The notes under the pieces were generated by a model. That model was given only the letters and a program-made list of their open reading frames with translations, searched no databases and was not told the DNA's origin. Both the position numbers and the translations under genes were made by a program. Shown piece after piece: positions 1-9,271 of a stretch of DNA of 64,000 nt (positions within the stretch are counted from its first letter, which is position 1; each line of letters opens with the position of its first letter). Origin of the DNA: Holophagaceae bacterium (lineage in GTDB: Bacteria > Acidobacteriota > Holophagae > Holophagales > Holophagaceae); NCBI GenBank assembly GCA_016722505.1, contig JADKJH010000001.1, positions 434,001 through 498,000 of the forward strand, read 5' to 3'.

Positions 1-605
1 CCAAGGCGCATGGGAAGAAGTGCATCGCACCTTGCGGGAGTATGTTCGGATCGGAATGGGCCGAGCCTCATCCATCGGCCCTGATCATCGACAGCCAATC
101 GGTCAAGACGACCGAAAAGGGGGCCCTCGCGGTTACGACGCGGGCAAGAAAGTCAAAGGCCGGAAGAGGCACATTCTCACGGATACGCAAGGGCTCCTCA
201 TCAAAGTGAAGGTGCACCCAGCGGACATTCAGGACCGGGACGGCGCGCGTCTTTTGCTGAAGGCTGCAAAGGGGCAATGCCCGCGGGCCTCTTTGCTGTT
301 CGCGGATGGAGGGTACCAAGGGGGTGCTTGTTCGTTGGATCAAGGACACGGTCGGATGGCGGACGGAGATCATCAGGAAACCATCCTGGAAGCGGGGTGT
401 CTGGTTGCCAGCCGGCATAGAGCCGCCTCCCGTTCTTCCAACAGGATTCCAAGTGCTCCCAAGGCGATGGGTCGTGGAACGCACCTTCGCATGGATCGGT
501 CGCTACCGTCGCTTTAGCAAGGACTATGAACAACTTTGTGAGTCAGTAGAATCCTTGATCTACCTCGCTATGACACGTTTGATGCTGGCAAGATTGACCG
601 CATGA
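1..605 (+). pseudogene. IS5-family DDE transposase, partial, two compensating frameshifts
   Basis: Three reading-frame segments together make one recognisable transposase. The motif ALIIDSQSVKTTEK (first catalytic Asp) is read in the frame containing base 78. GGPRGYDAGKKVKGRKRH through the second-Asp motif FADGGYQG is in the frame of base 20. VLVRWIKD through [17 protein letters not shown] (catalytic Glu) is in the frame of base 306. The first switch falls in the GGGGG run near 117-121 and the second in the GGGGG run near 316-320, as if one G were lost and one gained. IS427-type elements can use programmed frameshifting between two frames, but needing two shifts argues for decay or sequence error. 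The N-terminus is outside the window. Confidence 0.8.
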
Positions 606-624
606 TTTATTTTAAAACACCCTC
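1..624 (+). mobile_element. IS5-family insertion sequence, right part (left end outside window)
   Basis: The transposase remains end at 605. They are followed by the terminal motif aaaacaccctc ending at 624, which matches the usual IS5-type inverted terminus when read as GAGGGTGTTTT, and then by taa, consistent with a TNA target duplication. The left terminus lies before the window start, so the second inverted repeat cannot be checked. The element stops 69 bp before the 3' end of the convergent helicase gene. IS5 membership is family knowledge applied to the DDE-type protein motifs; the subgroup (IS427-like) is a guess. Confidence 0.75.
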
Positions 625-693
625 TAAACACGTTTATCGCGTGGTGTCCAAACTTTAGGATCCACGAGGGCCGGTTGCCTATCAGAGGCGGGC

Positions 694-1995
694 TTACTTT
701 CCGCGCGTGCTCGGGCGGTTGTGATGGGCGCCATCGTGACGTCCTGAAGCTGCAGGACGGGCACCCCCTCCAGGCCGTCCACCGCCGGACCTTCCACCAC
801 CGCCACCCGTACGGCGCCCGGTTTCGATTGGTTCGGCCCGAATGGCGGGATCAGGTGCGAATCCTGGAATCACCACCTTCGGGATATCGAGTTTCAGAAG
901 TTTCTCGATGTCCCGCAGCAGCCGCGATTCGTCCACACAGACCAGGCTCAAGGCCTGGCCTTCCACGCCGGCGCGGCCCGTGCGGCCGATGCGGTGGATG
1001 TAGTCTTCGGGAACCTGGGGCAATTCGTAGTTCACAACATGTGGCAAATGGTCGATGTCGAGGCCACGGGCTGCGATATCAGTAGCCACCAGCACACGCA
1101 CTTTGCCGCCCTTGAAATCCTGAAGGGCTTTGATGCGCTGCGGCTGGCTCTTGTTGCCGTGGATGGCGGCGGACGTGATGCCATCCTTCTCCAATTGGTC
1201 GCTCAAGCGGTTGGCGCCGTGCTTGGTGCGGGTGAACACGAGCACCTGTTCCAGGCGGCCTTCGCGGATGATGTCGCTCAGCAGTTCGCGCTTGCGTTCG
1301 CGGTCCACGGGATGGACGATCTGCTCTACGAGTTCGATGGCGGAATTCCGCGGGGCAACATCTACGCTGACGGGATCCTTCAAGAATCCAGAAGCCAAGC
1401 CTCGGATCTCGTCACTGAAGGTGGCACTGAAGAGCAGGCTCTGACGTTTGGTGGGCAGCAGCGCGAGGATTTTCTTGATGTCGCGGATGAAACCCATGTC
1501 GAGCATGCGGTCGGCTTCGTCCAGCACCAGGAATTCCACATGGCGGAGGTTCACGGTGCCTTGGCCCTGGTGGTCCAGCAGGCGCCCGGGCGTGGCCACC
1601 AGGATCTCCACGCCGCCCTGGAGGATGCGGATCTGGGGATTGATGTTCACGCCGCCGAACACGGTCGTGGAGCGCACGGGAAGATGCTTGCCATAGGTGC
1701 GCACGCTCTCTTCGACCTGCATGGCGAGTTCGCGGGTGGGGGTGAGGACCAGCACCCGGATGGGATGGCGGGCGGGGCTGGTGCTGCTGGAAAGCTCGGG
1801 CGTGAGCATCTGCAGGATGGGCAGCACGAAGCCGGCGGTCTTGCCGGTCCCAGTCTGCGCGGCGGCCAGCAGATCGCGGCCCGACAGCACGACGGGAATG
1901 GCTTTGGATTGGATGGGCGTGGGGGTTTCGTAACCCTGGTCTTTGACCGCACGCAACAGCTCGGCGCTGAGGCCGAGGGTATCGAAGGAAGACAT
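694..1995 (-). CDS. rhlE: DEAD-box ATP-dependent RNA helicase, RhlE type
   Basis: A 433-residue protein expected to unwind RNA duplexes in ribosome assembly or RNA turnover. The Q motif (GYETPTPIQ), Walker [33 protein letters not shown] ([10 protein letters not shown]), ARGLDI and [10 protein letters not shown] occur in canonical order over about 370 residues. A Gly/Arg-rich tail follows ([16 protein letters not shown]), typical of RhlE-like enzymes, and probably binds RNA. I chose the start at 1995 ([10 protein letters not shown]) because AGGAG lies about 7 bases upstream and family homology begins there; a frame extension to 2109 adds 38 unlikely residues. The gene stands alone between an IS end and a sensor-kinase pair. 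The subfamily name is by resemblance; conserved motifs make DEAD-box assignment near certain. Confidence 0.93.
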   Translation of the reverse strand: MSSFDTLGLSAELLRAVKDQGYETPTPIQSKAIPVVLSGRDLLAAAQTGTGKTAGFVLPILQMLTPELSSSTSPARHPIRVLVLTPTRELAMQVEESVRTYGKHLPVRSTTVFGGVNINPQIRILQGGVEILVATPGRLLDHQGQGTVNLRHVEFLVLDEADRMLDMGFIRDIKKILALLPTKRQSLLFSATFSDEIRGLASGFLKDPVSVDVAPRNSAIELVEQIVHPVDRERKRELLSDIIREGRLEQVLVFTRTKHGANRLSDQLEKDGITSAAIHGNKSQPQRIKALQDFKGGKVRVLVATDIAARGLDIDHLPHVVNYELPQVPEDYIHRIGRTGRAGVEGQALSLVCVDESRLLRDIEKLLKLDIPKVVIPGFAPDPAIRAEPIETGRRTGGGGGRSGGGRPGGGARPAASGRHDGAHHNRPSTRGK

Positions 1996-2160
1996 GTATA
2001 GCTCCTGGAAGGCCCGCCAGCGCTGATTCCGCGCAGGCCCGGTCAGGGCTAGAAAAAGGTGGTTCGGATTGAGAAAAGGAGCGCAGACCGGCAGGGCTCC
2101 ATCAAGCACGATCAGTCAGAATAGCCTGGAAATGCAGGAATAGCGAGGGAAAGTCCTGAA

Positions 2161-2225
2161 GTATGAGGTGAGAGGTACGAGTTAAGATGCGCCGAAGGCG
2201 CCGCCAAATTTGCTCACCCCTCATA
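2161..2225. repeat. Intergenic palindromic repeat, copy A
   Basis: The stretch carries a GCGCC-GAA-GGCGC hairpin at 2189-2201 preceded by aagat and followed by ccgcc. It is flanked by gaggt/gag-rich sequence on the left and ctcacccctcat on the right. The same architecture recurs at 5316-5412 and 18497-18570. It fills most of the gap between the rhlE start and the end of the next kinase gene. It is REP-like in organisation; family identity is inferred from the three copies seen here. Confidence 0.55.
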
Positions 2226-2240
2226 GGTCACGGCCTGAGT

Positions 2241-3668
2241 TCACGCCATGGGCACATCCACGCTGATGGTGCTGCCGCCTTCCTCAGAGGGATCCACGCG
2301 CAGATTGCCCCCAATGGCTTTCATCATCCGATGGCCCATCACAAGCCCTAGCCCGGCGCCTACCTGCCCTTGCGCGAAATTCGAACCAGCATCAAAACCA
2401 TGGGGCGTGAGCGCGGCCCGAGCCAAGGCTGGATCCAGCTTGGCCATGCGCAACCGAAGGCTCAAATTAAGGCTCAGGGGCACCCGCTCGATCCAGAAAG
2501 GAATGAAGCCCTGGTCCAGATCGTGTTGAGCGCGCAATAAAAGATTCAGGAGCACCTGCTTGAGCCGCTCAGGATCGGCCATGATTTCCGGAACCCCTTC
2601 GGTGAAAGGCCAATCAATGAGGACATGTGGCTTCGCCGGGAAAGTGCCGAACACCATTTTAAGCTCGTCTATCACGGGGCCAAGTTCCAAGGCGTGAGGC
2701 TCCTCCATGGGAGCGCCGCCTGCCAGTTTGGTCCATTCCACCAGGTCGTTCAGCACCTCGAGCATCTGGGATCCCAGGACGCTGCTCCCCTTCAAGAAGG
2801 CTGCGCGCTCATCTTCCTCTCCTGCCCCATCTGTCAGCAGGCGAAGATACCCGAGCTGGCTGGTGAGCTGTTTCCTGAGCGCCTCTCCAGCGAAAGAGAT
2901 GAAGGCAAGGCGCGTGGCCTCCACATCGCGCAGGGTGCGATGTGCCTGCGCGAGTTCCTCCTTCTGCGCATGCAGATGAAGCGCCAGGGTTTCCAACTTC
3001 TCCTCGCGGTCAACCAGATTCCGGTAGAGCCAGGTGTTGTCCAGCACCAAAGCGGTCATCCGTTGGATGACGTTCAGGAATTCCTGCTCGGATTCGGAGA
3101 AAACGCGGTCCCTAGGCAAGGCCAAGAGCGCGAACCCGGAAAGGTTGACCTGGAATTCAAAAGGAAGGTAGTAGAGTTCGGTGCGTTCATCCACCCGCAG
3201 GAGCTGGATGGCCTTGGGCAGCATTCTCAAATCCAGCCACTGGGCCTGGAAAGGCAGAATGGCCGAATCCGGGAAAGGATTGGGGGCAGGCAATGTATGG
3301 TTGTCCAGATTTATATCTTCCAATCGCAGCGAGGCTACGGCTTCGAAATTCGTGGCGGCCAAACGCCAGATCATCCCGTGAACGCAACCGAGCTCTCCAT
3401 AAAGGGCGCCAAGCAGATGGTCACCCAGATCCTTGGGCCGCCCGGAGATGGAGAGATGTTCCGCCAATGTGCGGATCCGCATCATCTGCCGGCTGCGTTG
3501 CCAAAGCTGACCCATCAGGCCATTCACGGTCTCGGTCATCTGTTCCAGTTTGGTGTCCGCCTGCAACACCATCCGCCAAGCTTCCACCGCTGAGTCAAAG
3601 TCGCCGGACGTGCGATCCCGGCCTTTATCGGGCGAGGGCTGGATGGGCATGGGTTGGGTGGTGGACAT
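2241..3668 (-). CDS. Degenerate GAF sensor histidine kinase (pseudokinase candidate)
   Basis: 475 residues, soluble. A GAF-like sensor region covers about 60-215, a coiled coil about 215-255, a HisKA-like helix pair about 250-315 and a HATPase-like region about 330-475. It is a clear paralogue of the kinase encoded just upstream (LPAPNPFPDS and the linker are shared). Where that paralogue has SHELRTPL, this protein reads GEALRKQL, so the phospho-accepting His is Glu262. The N-box is altered (NLLLRAQHDL instead of NLLSNALKFT) and the DTGIG G1 box is missing, although GAGLGL of the G2 box remains. It probably cannot autophosphorylate and may act as a partner or inhibitor of its neighbour. The gene is intact, without stops, which argues for retained function. 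It lies 138 bp downstream of the paralogue on the same strand. Confidence 0.85.
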   Translation of the reverse strand: MSTTQPMPIQPSPDKGRDRTSGDFDSAVEAWRMVLQADTKLEQMTETVNGLMGQLWQRSRQMMRIRTLAEHLSISGRPKDLGDHLLGALYGELGCVHGMIWRLAATNFEAVASLRLEDINLDNHTLPAPNPFPDSAILPFQAQWLDLRMLPKAIQLLRVDERTELYYLPFEFQVNLSGFALLALPRDRVFSESEQEFLNVIQRMTALVLDNTWLYRNLVDREEKLETLALHLHAQKEELAQAHRTLRDVEATRLAFISFAGEALRKQLTSQLGYLRLLTDGAGEEDERAAFLKGSSVLGSQMLEVLNDLVEWTKLAGGAPMEEPHALELGPVIDELKMVFGTFPAKPHVLIDWPFTEGVPEIMADPERLKQVLLNLLLRAQHDLDQGFIPFWIERVPLSLNLSLRLRMAKLDPALARAALTPHGFDAGSNFAQGQVGAGLGLVMGHRMMKAIGGNLRVDPSEEGGSTISVDVPMA

Positions 3669-3806
3669 TGGACTTTCGAGTCTACTATCAGTGGCCGAGC
3701 CTCAATACCGTCAGCTTTGAGAAGGCTGAACCGTGAAAGGCACAAACAGAATGTAAGCCCTTCCCATGGCTTATGGCGGCCTTAACTCAACAGTCCCAGG
3801 CCAGAC

Positions 3807-5276
3807 CTAGGCGATTTGCATGGTCAAGGTCATGGTGGTGCCCTTGCCTTGTCCCTCGCTGGCAAGCGAAATGGTCCCACCCATCATTTCCATCAGGCGC
3901 TTGCATATGACAAGGCCCAAACCCGTGCCACCGTATTCCCGCGCATGGCCGCCTTCGGCCTGGACGAATTTCTGGAAGAGCCGCTCTTGGGCATCGGAAC
4001 TGACGCCGATTCCCGTATCCACGACATGCACCATCGCCACGCCAGGGCCACGCTCCACACGGATTTCCACGCTGCCTTCCTTGGTGAATTTCAGGGCGTT
4101 GGAAAGCAGGTTCAACAGCACCTGCTGCAAACGGCCGGAATCCACCATGACCTCTGGAATTTCCGAAAGGTTGGTCGGAAAGATCAACGATACACCTTCG
4201 TGGCGAGGATAGGCCTCGACGATGGGACGGACTTCTTCCACGGCCACATAAAGGCTCATGGGTTCGCAACGGACCTCCAGCTTGCCGCTCTCGATCTTGG
4301 CCAAATCCAGAATGTCATTCAACAGTTCTAGCAGGTGTTTTCCGCTGGAGTAGCTCGCCTGGAGCATCTGTTTCATATCAGCTTCAGAGGTGTAAAGGCC
4401 GTCCATCACCAAGCGGGTGAATCCTAGAATGCCGGTAAGCGGCGTCCGCAGCTCATGGCTGGTGAGGGCCAGGAATTCGCTCTTGATGCGATCCGAATCC
4501 CGGAGGGCGGTATTGGCTTTTTCCAGGGCCAGAGTCTGGCTCTGCAAAGCATCCCGTTGCTCTGAAAGATCCCTGAAAAGCCAGGCATTGTAGATGCTCA
4601 CGGCCGCCAATTGCTGAAGGATGGAGATGGCGTCAAGATCCTCTTCCAGCCATTGATGCCCCGCGGGCAGGGCCAGAATGGCAAAGCCCATGACAAGCAG
4701 CTGATTCTCGAACGGCACAAAGAAAATCCGGGTATTGGCGTCCGCTTTGAGTTTCTCTATGGCCGGACTCTCGAGATTGCCTTCCAGCCACTGGCACTGG
4801 TAGAGCACGATGGGTGAATCGGGAAAGGGATTGGGCGCTGGGAGACGCAATTCAGTCCACTCGGATTTAGCGATGCCGAATCCGCTTCGAGGTTGGAAGT
4901 TCGTTCCGCCATCTTCCAGCACCCACACCAGGCAACGTTTGGAGCCGAATTCCTGGACCATGACGTCCGACACCACATCCGCCACCTGGGTGGCTTTGGT
5001 CGTGGCGGCCAATATCTCCGCCACATGCTGCAACACGGACATCTGATGGCCACGCCGCCCCAAGCTGCTCTTCAGTTCGCTCAGTTCAAGGGTCACTTGG
5101 CTCAACTGGCGCTGGGCCTGCACCAGCTCCGCCAACACCTTGGCTGAAGCTTCCACCTTGGCTTCTGGAGCCTGCGCCACCCGTTGGCCACCGCTAGCGA
5201 CAAGTCCGCCTTCGCCCTTGGCCACTCCACCAGTTGGAGTTCCCGGTTTCGGGATCGGAGTTAGATTGGGGTTCAT
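3807..5276 (-). CDS. Soluble GAF-domain sensor histidine kinase
   Basis: 489 residues with no membrane segment. A Pro/Gly/Ala-rich head is followed by a coiled coil (about 45-75), a GAF-like domain (about 80-235), a second coiled coil, HisKA with His274 in SHELRTPL, and HATPase with NLLSNALKFT, DTGIG and GGTGLGL boxes all intact. It should autophosphorylate and pass phosphate to an unlinked response regulator, since no receiver gene is adjacent. The ligand of the GAF domain is unknown. The downstream gene encodes its degenerate paralogue, so the two may form a hetero-oligomer. Kinase function is well supported; the signal is not. Confidence 0.92.
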   Translation of the reverse strand: MNPNLTPIPKPGTPTGGVAKGEGGLVASGGQRVAQAPEAKVEASAKVLAELVQAQRQLSQVTLELSELKSSLGRRGHQMSVLQHVAEILAATTKATQVADVVSDVMVQEFGSKRCLVWVLEDGGTNFQPRSGFGIAKSEWTELRLPAPNPFPDSPIVLYQCQWLEGNLESPAIEKLKADANTRIFFVPFENQLLVMGFAILALPAGHQWLEEDLDAISILQQLAAVSIYNAWLFRDLSEQRDALQSQTLALEKANTALRDSDRIKSEFLALTSHELRTPLTGILGFTRLVMDGLYTSEADMKQMLQASYSSGKHLLELLNDILDLAKIESGKLEVRCEPMSLYVAVEEVRPIVEAYPRHEGVSLIFPTNLSEIPEVMVDSGRLQQVLLNLLSNALKFTKEGSVEIRVERGPGVAMVHVVDTGIGVSSDAQERLFQKFVQAEGGHAREYGGTGLGLVICKRLMEMMGGTISLASEGQGKGTTMTLTMQIA

Positions 5277-5315
5277 GGCTTACCAGCATGACGCTACCCG
5301 CTGGAACTGCCAAGG

Positions 5316-5412
5316 AGTGAGGTGGGAGGTTCAGGGGTGGCGGCCGAAGGCCGCATCCTCTAGCGGGCCTTGGGCCCGCCCCTCATACCTCAAACCTCGC
5401 CCCTCATTCCAC
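5316..5412. repeat. Intergenic palindromic repeat, copy B (double hairpin)
   Basis: Two perfect or near-perfect hairpins lie in tandem: GCGGCC-GAA-GGCCGC at 5340-5354 and GCGGGCC-TT-GGGCCCGC at 5363-5379. They are flanked by gaggtgggaggttc on the left and by two copies of cccctcat on the right. Compared with copies A and C the first hairpin is in inverse orientation. It sits between two divergent kinase genes, in the space where their promoters must lie. Confidence 0.55.
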
Positions 5413-5426
5413 CCCATACTGTCCTC

Positions 5427-6650
5427 ATGAAAGTCCACCTCCGCAGGGTCCGCACGCAGCGCATCATTTTCTGGAGCGTGGCGTTGCTGCTCTGCTCCCA
5501 GCTGGGCTGGTGGATCAGCCTGCAAGTCCGTGAGACCCAGGCATTCCAGGATGCGCGCATCAGCCAGTTGAAGGCGGGCCGCGCCGAAGCCTGGCAGATG
5601 GACACCAAGGACATTCTTGCCAGGCTGCGCGCTTTCCCCGCCGTGGGACAAGGGCCGACCATCCAAGGCCGCGTGGTGGTGGAGGCCCAGGAAGTCAATT
5701 TGCCTCCGCAGGAAACCAGACGCACCACTATCGAGACGCATTTCCCCTACGTGGCCGTGGTGGCCGAGCCGGTGGCCGACGACGACCCGCCGCTCTTCGA
5801 CTATTCCGCCTACATCACCCTCCGCAAGGATCCCTTGGACACCATGGCCCGGCAGCGCCGTCTGGCCTTGTGGGCTGTGGCGGCCCAGGGCGGCTTCATG
5901 GCCTTGGGAGTGCTGCTTGGGCTCATCTACATCTATCGGAAGCTCAATACCGAAATGGAGCTCGTGCTGCGCCAGCGGAACTTCATCGCCACCGTCACCC
6001 ATGAATTGAAGACGCCCATCGCGGCGTTGCAGGTTTGGACCGACACCCTTTTCGCCCGGGAACTCAATGAAGAACAAAAGGCGCGCATCCACGATCTGAT
6101 GGGTCAGGATCTGGGACGCCTCACCGAACTCGTCAGCAACCTCCTGGAGGCAGCCCGGGCTGAGGCCGGGAGCTTGGAACTCAGGCTGGAGCCCGTGGAC
6201 CTGGAACCATGGCTTAGAACGGTCTGCGAAGGGATGGAAAATCGCCTGGGGCCTGGCGCATTGAACCTGACCATCGAACTGGGCCGGGATATCTGGGTCA
6301 TGGCCGATCCAAAAGCACTGGGAACGGTCATCGAAAATCTGCTGTCCAATGCCTACAAATATGCCGGTGAACCCCGGCAGACCACCGTGACCCTGGATGG
6401 CGACCGCGACGATGTTTTCATCGTGGTTTCTGATCGGGGCAATGGCATTGCCGGGAAGGAAATGTCGCGGATTTTCCAGCCCTTCTACCGCGTGGGTGAT
6501 GAATTGACGAGACAGGCGCCGGGGTCGGGCCTCGGCCTGTTCCTGAGCAAGGAAATCATCCTGCGGCATCACGGCGAGATCCGCGTGGCCAGCCGAGGCA
6601 TGGGATTGGGTTCCAGTTTTACCGTGCGGCTTCCCAGGCTCATCAGGTAA
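5427..6650 (+). CDS. Membrane-bound sensor histidine kinase
   Basis: 407 residues. The N-terminal membrane segment (about 12-33) and a second one (about 147-170) enclose a periplasmic sensor of roughly 110 residues with no recognisable fold. The cytoplasmic part has HisKA with His192 in THELKTP, N-box NLLSNAYKY, DRGNGI and GSGLGLFL ATP-binding boxes. The start at 5427 is preferred over 5370 because the first membrane helix then begins within a dozen residues; no strong ribosome site is visible. It is followed after 24 bp by an ECF sigma gene rather than by a response regulator, so its cognate regulator is elsewhere, or it may work with the sigma/anti-sigma pair (speculative). Confidence 0.9.
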   Translation: MKVHLRRVRTQRIIFWSVALLLCSQLGWWISLQVRETQAFQDARISQLKAGRAEAWQMDTKDILARLRAFPAVGQGPTIQGRVVVEAQEVNLPPQETRRTTIETHFPYVAVVAEPVADDDPPLFDYSAYITLRKDPLDTMARQRRLALWAVAAQGGFMALGVLLGLIYIYRKLNTEMELVLRQRNFIATVTHELKTPIAALQVWTDTLFARELNEEQKARIHDLMGQDLGRLTELVSNLLEAARAEAGSLELRLEPVDLEPWLRTVCEGMENRLGPGALNLTIELGRDIWVMADPKALGTVIENLLSNAYKYAGEPRQTTVTLDGDRDDVFIVVSDRGNGIAGKEMSRIFQPFYRVGDELTRQAPGSGLGLFLSKEIILRHHGEIRVASRGMGLGSSFTVRLPRLIR

Positions 6651-6674
6651 GCCATCCGCGTTAAGATCCTCTTT

Positions 6675-7325
6675 ATGGATCCAACCGAGGAACAGGAGCT
6701 GATCGCTGCGGCAAGAAGTGGGGACGGCCAGGCCTTCGCCAAACTTGTGGAACCCTCCTTGGGCATGTTGTTCTCTGTAATCCAGCGGATCCTTGGCGAT
6801 CCCACAGACGCCCAGGATGCCTTGCAGGAGGCCCTATTAAGCATCCACCTGGAATTGGGGAGATTCGAAGGCAAGAGCAAATTCAGCACCTGGGCTTATC
6901 GCATCTGCGTGAACGAAGCCCTGATGCTCCGGCGCTCACGCATGCGGCGCCGTGAAGATTCCGTTGAAAATTTTCAGCCACGTTTCAGCGACGACGGGCA
7001 TCTCAAGGATACGGATTCTGTCCTGGCGTGGCGTCAGGACGCGGAGGCATTGGAAATGGCTGAACGTCTGCAACTGCGAGCCAAGGTCGTCGAGGGCCTG
7101 GATCGGCTCTCGGACGATCAGCGAGCGGTTTTTGTGCTCAAGGATCTGGAGGGCTGGGACACAGAGGATATCGCCATGCACCTGGGGATTTCCCGCGATC
7201 TGGTGCGCCAGCGTCTGCATCGGGCCCATCTGGGCATGCGGGGGCACTTGGTCGCTTTTGCGGCCCAGGTCCGCGCGGACGGAAGCTCCGGCACTTCCAA
7301 ACGACCGGAAGGGGGTCGTCCATGA
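6675..7325 (+). CDS. ECF-family RNA polymerase sigma factor
   Basis: 216 residues. Region 2 (about 20-90) includes DAQDALQEALLSIHLELGRF and FSTWAYRICVNEALMLRR, the pattern used for core binding and -10 recognition. Region 4 (about 135-190) has LDRLSDDQRAVFVLKDLEG and a helix-turn-helix ending in SRDLVRQRLHRA. It lacks region 3, as expected for an ECF factor. The stop overlaps the start of the following anti-sigma gene (ATGA at 7322-7325), so the two are translationally coupled and the sigma factor is presumably held inactive by that protein. The C-terminal 25 residues are Gly/Ser/Arg-rich and probably disordered. The regulon is unknown. Confidence 0.93.
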   Translation: MDPTEEQELIAAARSGDGQAFAKLVEPSLGMLFSVIQRILGDPTDAQDALQEALLSIHLELGRFEGKSKFSTWAYRICVNEALMLRRSRMRRREDSVENFQPRFSDDGHLKDTDSVLAWRQDAEALEMAERLQLRAKVVEGLDRLSDDQRAVFVLKDLEGWDTEDIAMHLGISRDLVRQRLHRAHLGMRGHLVAFAAQVRADGSSGTSKRPEGGRP

Positions 7326-8134
7326 CTCCGCTGCTCACCTGCGAGGATGTCCTCCGGTTCATCCCGGATTATCAGGAGTCCGCGCTGCCTCCCGGCCTGC
7401 TGTTGCGCTTCAGGATCCACATCAAATTGTGCAAACCCTGCCAACGGATGCTGGAGTCACTGCAAGCCATACCCCAAATATTCCAGCGCGCCATTTCTGA
7501 TGATGCCGCCGTGCCTTCTTCCGAAGCCAGAAGCGCCTTGGATGCCGTTCTGGCAAGACTTCAGGCTGGCGGCCGCCTGACCGCAATGGACCGGTCTCCG
7601 ATCAAACGATGTTCTGCCCATCCGATTCCAGCCTTTGTGGAAAAGGCCCTGGCCGAAGGTTTGGCGGATCAGCCAATGCGCTTGATGGCTCAAGCCTATG
7701 GCGCCATCCAGGAGCAGTGTGGCGCACTTGCGGCTGAACCCTTCTTGCCTGCATCCGTGCTGAAGGAACTTCCTCCGCCTGAAACCTGGAGGTGGACCAG
7801 AACCCTCCTGAATGGTTGCAGCAGCGCCGTGCTCACCAAGGACCCCAACACAGGCGCCAGCCTGCATATGATCCTTTTACCTCCGGGGCAGCGCTTTCCG
7901 GACCATCACCATGAAGCCGATGAGCATGTGCTCGTATTGTCAGGCCGTGTTGAAGACTCGATGTGCTATGGCGTGGCTGGCGACTGGTTCCATCAGGCGT
8001 CAGGCTCGGACCACCGGGAACTGCAAGGACGCGGAACCCATGTCTGCTGGACCCTCACGCGGCTGGAGGCCCCTGGCGTCCGCTTGAGCGGCTGGCGTGG
8101 CGCTCTCCAATCGGTTGCGGAACGAGTGTCGTAA
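7322..8134 (+). CDS. ChrR-type zinc anti-sigma factor with cupin domain
   Basis: 270 residues. The N-terminal zinc anti-sigma motif is H33-x3-C37-x2-C40 (HIKLCKPC). The C-terminal half holds a cupin with DHHHEADEHVLVLSGRVED and a later His, the arrangement of ChrR, in which the cupin senses singlet oxygen or peroxides and the N-terminal domain binds the sigma factor. Translation is coupled to the sigma gene by a 4-base overlap. A linker of about 70 residues between the domains is longer than in compact ChrR proteins. The sensing function is family knowledge; which oxidant is detected here is not known. Confidence 0.85.
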   Translation: MTPLLTCEDVLRFIPDYQESALPPGLLLRFRIHIKLCKPCQRMLESLQAIPQIFQRAISDDAAVPSSEARSALDAVLARLQAGGRLTAMDRSPIKRCSAHPIPAFVEKALAEGLADQPMRLMAQAYGAIQEQCGALAAEPFLPASVLKELPPPETWRWTRTLLNGCSSAVLTKDPNTGASLHMILLPPGQRFPDHHHEADEHVLVLSGRVEDSMCYGVAGDWFHQASGSDHRELQGRGTHVCWTLTRLEAPGVRLSGWRGALQSVAERVS

Positions 8135-8143
8135 GATCGGGAA

Positions 8144-9265
8144 ATGAACGAACCCCTGCTGCCCTTGGATGATGCTCTGGACCTGCTCCGCGGGGCCATC
8201 CCGAACATGGGTTCGTCCCTGATCACCGCAGACCGGGACGACCCGGCTTTGGATCGCAGCGCCATGGATGGCGCAGCCTTGCGCTCTGCTGATGGGAGCG
8301 CGCCGCGAACTGTCATCGGCACCCTCTTCGCGGGAGATGATGCTTCGATATTCCAGGTCGGCCCAGGTGAAGCCGTGCGCATCATGACCGGCGCCGCCGT
8401 GCCTGCGGGCGCGGATGCGGTGGTGCCTATCGAAGAGCTACGTATTGAAGGGCAGACCCTCGTCCCCAGCAGAGCTCCGAAGCCCGGTGAAGCCATCCGC
8501 GTGCGAGGCTCCCAAGCCAAGGCCGGGGAACTGCTTCTGCCTGAAGGAGGTCCCTTCACGGCGGCCCGTGTGGGCCTTGCGGCCCAATCGGGAATGAGCC
8601 TTGAAATCCCACACCGCATCCTAGTGGGCATCGCGAGCACCGGGGATGAGCTTGTGGGTGATCCCCTGCCCCACCAGATCCGCGATTCCAATGGCCCCAT
8701 GCTCACCGCCCTCGCCCACCGCCTGGGCGCGGACGCGAGAAAACTGCCCAGCCTGCCGGATGATCAAGAGGCCCTTTGAGAGCGTTTCTCGAATCTGGGT
8801 GACGTGCGTGTGCTGCTCACCAGCGGCGGCGTGAGCATGGGCGAACGGGACTATTTACCCGCAGTGTTGAAGGGACTCGGGGCCACTATCCTCTTTCACA
8901 AAATCCGCTTGAAGCCGGGTAAACCCATGTTGGTGGCCATTCTTGGCAATCATGTGATCCTGGGTCTGCCGGGAAACCCCCAAAGCGCCTACCTTAACGC
9001 CTTGTTGTTTTTACCCGTGGTGCTCAGCCGTCTCGAAGGCAGTTCTGAACCCGATCCATGGCACCGAGGCCATCTCGTAGAAGCCGTGAAGAATCATGGA
9101 GAGCGCCCGCTACTGCTGCCCTGCGCGCTTCGGGGTGATCACTTGGCGCCCCTGCGCTCCAAAGGCAGCGGAGACCTCATCACGCTGGCGAAAGCTGATG
9201 CCTGCGCGTGGATTCCAGAAGGCGGGATGGAAGCAGGGGAGACAAAGTATTTGCGAGTGATTTGA
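8144..9265 (+). pseudogene. moeA: Molybdopterin molybdenumtransferase MoeA, interrupted by in-frame TGA
   Basis: MoeA inserts molybdate into adenylylated molybdopterin. The first 211 codons contain SAMDGAALRS, MTGAAVPAGADAVVPIE and STGDELV. After TGA at 8777-8779 the same frame continues with VLLTSGGVSMGERDY, KIRLKPGKPM and LGLPGNPQSAYLN, all typical of MoeA. CGA (Arg) would fit the family at the stop, so a single C-to-T change is the simplest explanation. A GTG at 8804 could restart translation but would give only the C-terminal domains. A working MoeA is expected in a cell that has the molybdoenzyme at 25-27 kb, so another copy, a split but functional protein, or a sequence error are all possible. 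Confidence 0.85.
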
Positions 9266-9271
9266 GGCCTT

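Noticed and set aside
994..2001. 335-codon plus-strand frame opposite the helicase gene
   Set aside because: Shadow of the DEAD-box gene, whose motifs are all on the minus strand.
5331..6572. 413-codon minus-strand frame opposite the membrane histidine kinase
   Set aside because: Antisense to a complete kinase with all catalytic boxes; no homology or ribosome site supports it.
8777..8779. TGA in moeA as a selenocysteine codon
   Set aside because: The position in MoeA is not catalytic, no selenoprotein of this family is known to me, and no SECIS-like hairpin is evident just downstream.
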